From Pantanalinema sp. GBBB05 (lineage in GTDB: Bacteria > Cyanobacteriota > Cyanobacteriia > Leptolyngbyales > Leptolyngbyaceae): DNA of 64,000 nt. Under the pieces are notes generated by a model that worked only from the letters and a program-made list of their open reading frames with translations, was not told the DNA's origin and did no database searches. The stretch lies in the NCBI GenBank assembly GCA_016743235.1, contig VRZD01000015.1, positions 90,864-154,863 of the forward strand, written 5' to 3'. A program made the translations under genes and the position numbers. Position 1 is the stretch's first letter. The number at the start of each line of letters is the position of its first letter. This document shows positions 26,169 to 33,487 of this stretch, in pieces.

Positions 26169-27656
26169 ATGGGGACGCGAGCAAACGATTTAGCAAAATC
26201 GGTTTCGGATCTCACGGCTGCTGTCCCTCAAACAACCCTACAACCACGCCCTTTTGCCCAGCCCACAGCAGAGCCAAAACCCACTCTTGAGGCTATCCAA
26301 GCTCAGCTAGAACACGCCCAGCAATTCGGGCATCATCTCGCTAACTTTGCTGCGTCTCAGCCTGAACCCCCACCTTCTACTATTCAGCCTAAACTGACGA
26401 TCGGTGCACCGGAAGACAAGTACGAACAGGAAGCCGATCGGGTCGCACAACAGGTGGTGCAGCAAATCAAGGTACCCCAGCTAGAACGTCCCCAGCCCGG
26501 ACGAGTTGTGCCTCAGGAATCGAGTCTGAAGAGCCACGACCTACACCTGAAGCCAATGGTGCAGAGAGAAGAATTGTCTAAGGAGGACGAAAACCTTCAG
26601 GCAAAACCGGACATTCTGCAATGGGAAAAACCGCCAGACGCAGAGAATCTTAAGCCGCCGGTTGAATCAATCCTGATTGGCGATCGCTCCCACAGCACCG
26701 ATTTGCAGATGAAGCCATTGCCACCCACCAGGCAACAAGAGGCGATCGATCATGAGCCGCTGTTAGAAAGTCAGCAACAGCAAGCCGTAGTTCCTATCAA
26801 TCAGTCAGGCAGCTCATCGAGAGTTCAGCGACAACTAGAACCGATTGGTGGCAAAAGTTCAGGCTGGTTTAGACGAGGTAAGCGAGATACGCTCAATGAA
26901 CTGACTACGAAATACAATGCAACAGATGTGGCTAAAGATAACTTTGAAGTCAAAGAAAACGCAGGTAGTCACGACAAAGCGCAAGAGGGGATGAACAATC
27001 TCTACAAGATTCAACAAACCGCTACTACTTGGCTTGAAACCATTAAAAACGGTAAATTAACTGAACAGCGTAAACAGAAGATTGACGAGATTGAAAAATG
27101 GTACTACCAAAAATTTATTTCTGAATACGATAGAGTCAATCAAATTCTGCTTCAAACAGCAAGTGACCCCAAAAGCTTACCAAAAGTTCCGAAGAAAACA
27201 CTAGACATCTTTGCAGCCCATGAGGTCGAAAGCAAAGAGAGTCGAGATAAACGGGCAAACTCAGTGTCTGGGAGTGGGGCGAATGTCAAAGTGCAATGGG
27301 AAGTCGTTAAGAGTAATGAATATGTTATTACAAAAGACACACCAGCCTATCGAGTCGCTAACACAGACGACCCCAAGAAAATAACGTCCTACGATCCTAG
27401 GTCTGCACGGTCACTTCGGTCTAAGGATAAAACACCAAATACGAGCGAGATCATGTCCTATGGACATGTATACTTTGCATTTGACAAAAAGATCGCCAAT
27501 CTTTACTCTCAATACCTTGCTGACGATCGAATTAAAGCGATGGGAACCTATACCTTAAAACCAGGTTATACATTTAAGCGAGATCCTGAGATACCAGAGG
27601 GCTTCCGATCTAGTACGAAGCTTCCTGAACCAGATAGCGTTCAAGTAATTAGTTGA
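26169..27656 (+). CDS. Putative eCIS effector 3: leader without DUF4157, possible ADP-ribosyltransferase-like C-terminus
   Basis: 495 residues. Residues 1-~105 are the shared leader (MGTRANDLAKS, QFGHHLANFAASQPEPPPS, IGAPEDKYEQEADRVAQQVV), and residues ~115-200 carry DLHLKP and DLQMKP motifs. The HELTH-containing DUF4157 domain is absent; the sequence goes from the motif region into a Lys-rich helical segment. The last ~120 residues (TPAYRVAN, YGHVYFAFDKKIANLYSQYL, YTLKPGYTFKR, LPEPDSVQVIS) have the R-then-aromatic-then-Glu layout seen in some ADP-ribosyltransferase toxins; this is a weak match by eye. It shows that the leader exists apart from DUF4157. Good AGGGGAA before the ATG. Confidence 0.72.
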   Translation: MGTRANDLAKSVSDLTAAVPQTTLQPRPFAQPTAEPKPTLEAIQAQLEHAQQFGHHLANFAASQPEPPPSTIQPKLTIGAPEDKYEQEADRVAQQVVQQIKVPQLERPQPGRVVPQESSLKSHDLHLKPMVQREELSKEDENLQAKPDILQWEKPPDAENLKPPVESILIGDRSHSTDLQMKPLPPTRQQEAIDHEPLLESQQQQAVVPINQSGSSSRVQRQLEPIGGKSSGWFRRGKRDTLNELTTKYNATDVAKDNFEVKENAGSHDKAQEGMNNLYKIQQTATTWLETIKNGKLTEQRKQKIDEIEKWYYQKFISEYDRVNQILLQTASDPKSLPKVPKKTLDIFAAHEVESKESRDKRANSVSGSGANVKVQWEVVKSNEYVITKDTPAYRVANTDDPKKITSYDPRSARSLRSKDKTPNTSEIMSYGHVYFAFDKKIANLYSQYLADDRIKAMGTYTLKPGYTFKRDPEIPEGFRSSTKLPEPDSVQVIS

Positions 27657-27734
27657 GTTCAGTAATTTACTGAGCAAGGCTTCGGCACAATTGCCCCTTC
27701 AAGTTGCTCTTGTCAACGAATACAAATACTCCAA

Positions 27735-27838
27735 TCAAGAATCTTGGACAAACGTAACAAATTTGTAATTTGCAGCCGGTTTAAGCTGAGTCACCTCATA
27801 CACTACTGAATAGTGGTTTCCAAGAGTTAGGGGAATGT
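27735..27838 (+). promoter_or_regulatory. Conserved effector 5' block, copy D
   Basis: Nearly identical to copy C over ~104 bp, with the inverted repeat CACTA-CTGAA-TAGTG at 27801-27815 and AGGGGAATGT in front of the ATG at 27839. The similarity continues into the coding region (ATGGGGACGCGA in both) but breaks off upstream at about 27735, which marks the block's left boundary. Confidence 0.7.
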
Positions 27839-30800
27839 ATGGGGACGCGATCGCACCATCAATCAAAATCGGCTCCAGAACCCACAACTGCGGCTCCTCA
27901 AAATACCCTGCAACCGCGCCCTTTTGCCCCACAAGCAGATTCAGCGCCGACTCTGGAAGATGTCCAATCGCAGTTGGAGCATACTCAACGCTTCGGACAT
28001 CATTTATCAAACTTTGCCGCCTCTCAGCCCGAACCCCCACCTCCTGGTATTCAACCTAAACTCACGATCGGTGCTCCCGGCGATAAGTATGAACAGGAAG
28101 CCGATCGGGTCGCGCAACAGGTGGTACAGCAGATACAGATGCCTAAACCTTCGGCACCCCCGCTCGACTCAACCCAACCCACCTCAGCCGTGCAACGAGA
28201 ATCTATGCCGATGCAGCACGACTTGCAATTAAAACCCCTGCTGCAACGGGAAGAGGTGACAGAGGAAGACGAATTGCAGATGAAACCTATCCTGCAACGA
28301 AAAACTGAAGCAGGTTCTGTAGACGCATCTACAGATCTAGAAAACTCCATTCAACAATCACGCGGTAGTGGACAACCCCTAGCAGACTCCATTCGTCAAC
28401 CGATGGAACATGCTTTTGGCAATGTTGATTTTACTGGGGTGAAAGTTCACACCAATGCCAAATCGGATCAACTGAATCGCTCTATTCAGGCGCTCGCCTT
28501 CACTACCGGGCAAGACATTTTCTTTCGCCAGGGAGCATACCAGCCAGGGAGTTCTGGTGGACAGCAGCTCTTGGCACACGAATTGACTCATGTTGTGCAG
28601 CAAAATGGGGCAACCGTGCATCGACAACATAATAAGATTCAACGCCATGCTGGGCATTCGCATGAAGACGAAATTCAGCGTAGCTTCGATAACACAACTT
28701 CCCTATCAACAACCAGTTGTCAATGTTCTGGGTGTTCTACCATTCAGCGAACACCTCAAATTTTAGGGCAAACTCTTACAGAGGCGATTCAACGCCAAAC
28801 TCATCATCAAGGCTGCCCTTGCTGTAACGGGGGACAACTAAAGCTCCAACGCAAGGAAGATAATGTGTCGCATGGGTCTCAATGTCCTTGCCCTCTCTGC
28901 AAAGGAAATATTCAAGCAAAGTTAGAGTACTCAAAAGTCGTGCAGCGACATGGAGGACACGAGCATGATGAAGAGCATCTTCAAGCTAAATTGCTGTCGA
29001 TAGTCCAGCGCCAACCAATAGCCAGTCAGGTCTCAACCAATACTGACAACGTGATTCAGCGCCACAGCTCTCATGAACATTATTTGTTAGGCAATACAGA
29101 CCCAGATGGGCTTGCGAGTATCCCTCTGATTCGAGAAGCGATCGCAGAGTATAACAGCAACTCTAAAATATTAGATTCGGAGGACTATAAAGAGCTCAAA
29201 CAAAAGCGAGATGAAGCTAGACATACAATGAAACAGCATTTAGAACTATTAGAAAACTTTAGAAAGAACGCTAATTTTTTAGAAGATGAGAGCAACAGAG
29301 GTGGTAAAAAGACAGGCACCTTAGCGAAGAAAGAGGATGGTACTTGGGAGGTTCCATACATTTCAGTTCCTGTGAGAAAAGATGGTACTGACAAGCCTAG
29401 TAGTGACTCTGTTGTTTTATTGTATGGCGAAGTCAATACATTACCTGACTTTGTAGGCAATCCAGAAGCTCTTGCTAATACTGAGAAAAGTGCGATTGTC
29501 AGCCTAATCCAAGGAGTTCGACAGCGGGCCTACAGAAATCTCATTGTTTGGTATAACGAGATTGCCTTACCCGATGATAAGCAAGAGGATCAGTGGGAGG
29601 ACAAAAGTAGAACTAAAAGTAAAGTTTTGAGAAGGGAAGGCAAAGGAGACGCAGAAGAATTTGAGTCAGCCCAAGGAGAACGGTATGTAAACAATAGTTT
29701 ATTTGAAACGCAACAGCATGAAACCCAAACGATGAAAGGGCGTGATAGTTCAGAGAAAAGTGAAGCATTCTCTGCCACGCTAGAGCGCAATGCCTGTCAC
29801 TTTGCCCCTTACAGTTGGGATGCTTGGCAAAAATATCATGAAGCAGCAATTAAATTAGCTACTGAATCCGCAGAAAAAATGCAACAGGCAGCGGATATGA
29901 GAGAGCTAGGTGGAGATGAATCTATCATCGCCGAATTAGAAGAAGAGGCTAGACAAGAGTCCAATCAAGCGATGCTGCAAAATGCTTTTGGAGAGCACTA
30001 TTTGCAAGACTCATTTGCTTCTGGTCACTTAATAGACAAAACTTTTATTATGCAAAAGTTTGTGCAGTGGCTGGCTAACAAAGGGGATGATTTGGGTGGC
30101 GCACCAGATGCTAAAGCTCGTTGGGATATGACCAAGATGGTTGCTAATACAGGAGGATTAAAATCTGATCCACAAGCACTAGATAATGCCATGATTCGGG
30201 ATCAGCTGAATTATACTGAATCAGCCGAACTGATTGGGATGAAACCAACAGGAGACATCACCTTTATGATGTGGTGGCGGGAAAAAGCGGCTAAGGACGG
30301 AAAAATGCAAACGGTTACGGTGCCAAAGCTGGTGGAATTTATTGAAAAGTCAGATTTTCCTTTTCCTGTATCCTCAGAAATTGCTCAACTTTGGCTAGAA
30401 GAACTTGTTAGCAAAGACCTTGTTGAAAAAGCGGAAGTTAAAAATGGAGATGACAAATATACTCTTGACAAGACCCAAATAAATGTTGTTAGTCAGGATA
30501 CTGTCAAGATGAAGAGAAATAGACCTTATACTTCAGAGGTTTACAAGCCAGACTTTGCTACTGATAAGAAGTACGGGGAACAAAATCCTGAATATGAGAA
30601 CTATTTAGAAGAACAGGCTTCTGAATTCAATATTCAAGCCTACAATGCATTTTTGAGTAACACTTATATCCAAGCTGTTACCAATGTATTCCATGATAAG
30701 TTCTGTCTAGAAGGGCTGGATGTAGTAGCTATCAATGGCACACATATAGGCAAAGTATATGGCGATCGCAGTATGTTGACAGCTGGTGCTCAAGGTGGAG

Positions 30801-31156
30801 TTAAATATGCGGCGGATACTTCAGAATTATCTAGAAATTCTCTATATAAAACTCTTAGCGGAGAGGCATTAAAAGCTGAAGAGGAAACGGCTCAAATTAG
30901 AAGTCGTTTCCCAGATAAGATCAAAGGTGGCAACGGTTTTGGGCAAGATCTTGCCCTAAAGAATTGGAATCTTAAACTCTTAATTGTTGATAACTTATTT
31001 GATTGGGCACTAACAAAAGCAGCCGCATCCGTCGGAGGAGTAGCCAAGATGACAGGAGCAAAAGGTATCTACAAGAAAAGTAAAGGGGGAGGCGCTTCTG
31101 GAGGAAATGCTATTAATGTTAAACTACCTGCTCATGCTAAGGAAGAGGGATTTTAA
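27839..31156 (+). CDS. Putative eCIS effector 4: leader, DUF4157, Cys/His-rich linker, phospholipase C/P1-nuclease-like domain
   Basis: 1105 residues. The leader (MGTRSHHQSKS, RFGHHLSNFAASQPEPPPP) is followed by DLQLKPLLQRE and DELQMKPILQRK motifs, and DUF4157 with HELTH at 247-251. Residues ~260-420 are an unusual linker of IQRH, CQCSGC, GCPCC, CPCPLC and GGHEHDEEH motifs, likely metal-binding. The C-terminal part has CHFAPYSWDAWQKYH (about residue 652) and FGEHYLQDSFASGHL (about residue 717), a His/Asp pattern typical of zinc-dependent phospholipase C/P1-nuclease-like helical folds, then VFHDKFCLEGLDV and KVYGDRSM. A membrane- or nucleic-acid-damaging enzyme is plausible; the substrate is unknown. 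Copy D precedes it. Confidence 0.8.
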   Translation: MGTRSHHQSKSAPEPTTAAPQNTLQPRPFAPQADSAPTLEDVQSQLEHTQRFGHHLSNFAASQPEPPPPGIQPKLTIGAPGDKYEQEADRVAQQVVQQIQMPKPSAPPLDSTQPTSAVQRESMPMQHDLQLKPLLQREEVTEEDELQMKPILQRKTEAGSVDASTDLENSIQQSRGSGQPLADSIRQPMEHAFGNVDFTGVKVHTNAKSDQLNRSIQALAFTTGQDIFFRQGAYQPGSSGGQQLLAHELTHVVQQNGATVHRQHNKIQRHAGHSHEDEIQRSFDNTTSLSTTSCQCSGCSTIQRTPQILGQTLTEAIQRQTHHQGCPCCNGGQLKLQRKEDNVSHGSQCPCPLCKGNIQAKLEYSKVVQRHGGHEHDEEHLQAKLLSIVQRQPIASQVSTNTDNVIQRHSSHEHYLLGNTDPDGLASIPLIREAIAEYNSNSKILDSEDYKELKQKRDEARHTMKQHLELLENFRKNANFLEDESNRGGKKTGTLAKKEDGTWEVPYISVPVRKDGTDKPSSDSVVLLYGEVNTLPDFVGNPEALANTEKSAIVSLIQGVRQRAYRNLIVWYNEIALPDDKQEDQWEDKSRTKSKVLRREGKGDAEEFESAQGERYVNNSLFETQQHETQTMKGRDSSEKSEAFSATLERNACHFAPYSWDAWQKYHEAAIKLATESAEKMQQAADMRELGGDESIIAELEEEARQESNQAMLQNAFGEHYLQDSFASGHLIDKTFIMQKFVQWLANKGDDLGGAPDAKARWDMTKMVANTGGLKSDPQALDNAMIRDQLNYTESAELIGMKPTGDITFMMWWREKAAKDGKMQTVTVPKLVEFIEKSDFPFPVSSEIAQLWLEELVSKDLVEKAEVKNGDDKYTLDKTQINVVSQDTVKMKRNRPYTSEVYKPDFATDKKYGEQNPEYENYLEEQASEFNIQAYNAFLSNTYIQAVTNVFHDKFCLEGLDVVAINGTHIGKVYGDRSMLTAGAQGGVKYAADTSELSRNSLYKTLSGEALKAEEETAQIRSRFPDKIKGGNGFGQDLALKNWNLKLLIVDNLFDWALTKAAASVGGVAKMTGAKGIYKKSKGGGASGGNAINVKLPAHAKEEGF

Positions 31157-31364
31157 TACAATTGGTTCCTCATATAAATAATGTCTGTTTTCTTAACTCG
31201 AACCTCGAGTTACTTATCCCATACTACATATGAGAAAAAACAGGCGATCGTAATAGCGGCAAGCGAAATCGATCGCCCGCAGCAATAGCGATCAAACAGC
31301 TATCGCTCTCGCCTTCTAACACAAGCAACAGGCGGGAGCGATCGCGGATTAGAAATCGTTTGCT

Positions 31365-31808
31365 TTAATTCTGGCTTTCGTCATCCAGGATTCCAACTTG
31401 TTTCTTGGCGGTAGTGAGGATCTGTTCCATCACGGTTTTACTGCTGTTGAGTACGGTCTTGCTGGTTTCAGCCGCAATATCCGATGGCGTACGGTCTTGA
31501 GTGCTTTCCTGAAACGTTGTCCACTGTTGTTTGGCTTGTTGTCCAGCTTGAGTCGTTTTGTTGCCCAGCCACGCGATCGCGACAATGCACCAACAGAACG
31601 CTAACCACAGGAGCACCATGGTTTCCTTCACCACTGAGAACAGCAGCCCGAGTCCTTGTCCCAGGGTTTCGGCTGTATCTTTCCTCAGCAAAATTCCCCG
31701 CAATTTATCCACCTGTTCGGTCAGGGGACGATTGCCATTGTCCACCCTCGGTGATGACGGAGTAGATGAATTCACAGTAGCGGGATTATTGATGACTGAA
31801 TTAGACAT
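31365..31808 (-). CDS. Small membrane protein of unknown function
   Basis: 147 residues with a Ser/Pro-rich N-terminus (MSNSVINNPATVNSSTPSSP), a single hydrophobic segment at about residues 63-84 (LLWLAFCWCIVAIAWLG), then a soluble helical end (KQQWTTFQESTQDRTPSD, TVLNSSKTVMEQILTTAKKQ). AGGTGG lies before the ATG. It is transcribed against the cargo genes; 100 bp separate it from the DUF1232 gene, so both could form one minus-strand unit. The 208-bp gap 31157-31364 on its 3' side holds HIP1 sites and the hairpin AACTCGA-ACC-TCGAGTT near 31195, nothing else. Confidence 0.65.
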   Translation of the reverse strand: MSNSVINNPATVNSSTPSSPRVDNGNRPLTEQVDKLRGILLRKDTAETLGQGLGLLFSVVKETMVLLWLAFCWCIVAIAWLGNKTTQAGQQAKQQWTTFQESTQDRTPSDIAAETSKTVLNSSKTVMEQILTTAKKQVGILDDESQN

Positions 31809-31908
31809 TCGACCACCTACCTGATTGGTTAAACGTGGATAATGAATAGACCAGCGGGAACCTTAATTGAGTCAAACTGTTCTCAATTAAATTTGCTTGA
31901 CAGAGTTA

Positions 31909-32685
31909 TTATGTCTCTTGATCCTTAATTTGGATCCCTTTATCTTCCAGCAACATTTGTAACGCCTTCTGACGATTGCCACCATCGATCAGTTCTAAAA
32001 TGGTTTTGGTTTTCACATCTCTGAGCTTGTTGCGATAAAGGGACGACACGCCAAGCAATAAAACACCTACTCCCAACACGGCATCATCCAGATTGCCTGC
32101 GACTGGAACAAAATCGGGAATCGCATCGATCGGGGAAATCAGATACGCTAGCCCCAAACAAGTATTAAAAAATCCCATCACATAGCCTTCGATGTTTCTG
32201 GGATCGAAGGTTGCCCAGGCGAGGCAATAGGTACAAAGAAACACAAATAATCGAAAAGCCAGATCAACATAGGATGCGATGTGCCCCACGGTTGCCCCGA
32301 TCGGCTTCCAAACTTGCCACCAAGCCGCAGGCAAGGTTTTCGCTGGCGTCAGATGCAATAATTGTTTCAGCCAGGGAGTGTGATCAAATAAAAAGCCTAA
32401 AAACCCGGTGAGAAAATAGAGGGTGGCTAAAGCTAATAAAATCGCTGTTAAGGCTTTGGCGCCATCGTATTTTTTCCAATCGAACAATGTCCTCGGGAAC
32501 CCTGGCAAGGTTTCTAGCTGGCAATGCTCCAACTGTAAACCAGTGGGTGAATTCCGCAAGGGTGGTTGCAGCGATTGCCTGGCTGGTTCAGGCGGTTGTT
32601 TGATCGGCCAACAGCCCGGATCAACCACTTGCGATCGTGGCTTAGTTGACCCAATCACCTGTCCCGAGGGTGTACGATGAATCAT
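31909..32685 (-). CDS. DUF1232 (YkvA-like) membrane protein
   Basis: 258 residues from the ATG at 32685 (MIHRTPSGQVIGSTK); an in-frame upstream start at 32811 would add 42 residues that do not fit the family and cover the repeat-bearing intergenic DNA. Transmembrane segments are visible at about 80-105 (ILLALATLYFLTGFLGFLFD) and 145-170. The DUF1232 signature is YLISPIDAIPDFVPVAGNLD, preceded by NTCLGLA and followed by a hydrophobic run (AVLGVGVLLLGVSSLYRN). The family's role is not known. Its place between cargo and baseplate genes may be incidental. Confidence 0.8.
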   Translation of the reverse strand: MIHRTPSGQVIGSTKPRSQVVDPGCWPIKQPPEPARQSLQPPLRNSPTGLQLEHCQLETLPGFPRTLFDWKKYDGAKALTAILLALATLYFLTGFLGFLFDHTPWLKQLLHLTPAKTLPAAWWQVWKPIGATVGHIASYVDLAFRLFVFLCTYCLAWATFDPRNIEGYVMGFFNTCLGLAYLISPIDAIPDFVPVAGNLDDAVLGVGVLLLGVSSLYRNKLRDVKTKTILELIDGGNRQKALQMLLEDKGIQIKDQET

Positions 32686-32702
32686 GGCAATTCCAAATAC
32701 TT

Positions 32703-32749
32703 GAGCGAACGAACATCGTCGATGCTTTAGCGAACGAGCATAGTCGATG
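32703..32749. repeat. Pair of 22-bp direct repeats between DUF1232 and gp25 genes
   Basis: GAGCGAACGAACATCGTCGA at 32703 and TAGCGAACGAGCATAGTCGA at 32728 are two tandem copies, 19 of 22 positions identical, with a 25-bp period. A short palindrome GATCCTTAGGATC follows at 32785-32797. They lie in the divergent gap upstream of both genes and could be operator sites. Confidence 0.65.
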
Positions 32750-32919
32750 AACCAGAAAAAATTCAAGTTATCGACACAATTCGAGATCCTTAGGATCATA
32801 AATTGCCTCATTCAGCTCGAAAATTGCAGCTTCTGAAGTACAACCAAAATTTAGTGGATTAGTGCACTTTCAATGCTAATAGTTCTAAGCGCCTTATTTT
32901 CCCCTAACGAGACATAATT

Positions 32920-33315
32920 ATGACCGAGTCATCTCATGTCGGAGAAGGAATTGCGTTTCCTTTGCGGCTCACAGTACAGGGCAACTTACAACTCAGTCCC
33001 GGTGATCGCAATCTAGAAGAATCCATTCAAATTATTCTGCGCACTCAACCGGGCGAGCGGGTATATCGTCCTGATTTTGGCTGCCGCTTGGCAGAACTCA
33101 CCTTTGCGCCCATGAATACCCAAACCCTGCTGATGGTGCGCTTATATATTCGGGAAGCACTAGAACAATGGGAACCCCGGATTGTCATCGATGATATTCG
33201 TACCGAACCTGATCCGATGCAGGGACGAGTCGATGTAACGATTACCTATCACCCTAAGGAAAGCCACGATCGCCGCAGCTTAGTCTATCCGTTTTACCTG
33301 TTGCCACCAGGATAG
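32920..33315 (+). CDS. eCIS baseplate wedge protein, gp25/GPW family (Cis9-like)
   Basis: A 131-residue protein of the gp25-like family: GIAFPLRLTVQGNLQLS, LEESIQIILRTQPGERVYRP (the family's EPR-like core with DFGCRLAEL), and RVDVTITY near the end. gp25 proteins trigger sheath contraction from the baseplate. It opens the plus-strand baseplate set. The 172-bp gap to the next gene (33316-33487) holds a hairpin (GAATCAT...ATGATTC around 33361-33386) and no gene. Confidence 0.92.
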   Translation: MTESSHVGEGIAFPLRLTVQGNLQLSPGDRNLEESIQIILRTQPGERVYRPDFGCRLAELTFAPMNTQTLLMVRLYIREALEQWEPRIVIDDIRTEPDPMQGRVDVTITYHPKESHDRRSLVYPFYLLPPG

Positions 33316-33487
33316 AGGGCAAGATGAAAAAGTTTCATAAACACTTGTATCGAACTTAGAAGAATCATCATGAACTGGTATGATTCGTAACTGTTTAAAA
33401 TTGACAGTCAAAGATCTATCGTTAGAGAGTTTTAACTAAATCTGAGTTTTTCTGTAATCCGTCTTCTCTCCTGCTAGGATGACGGGC

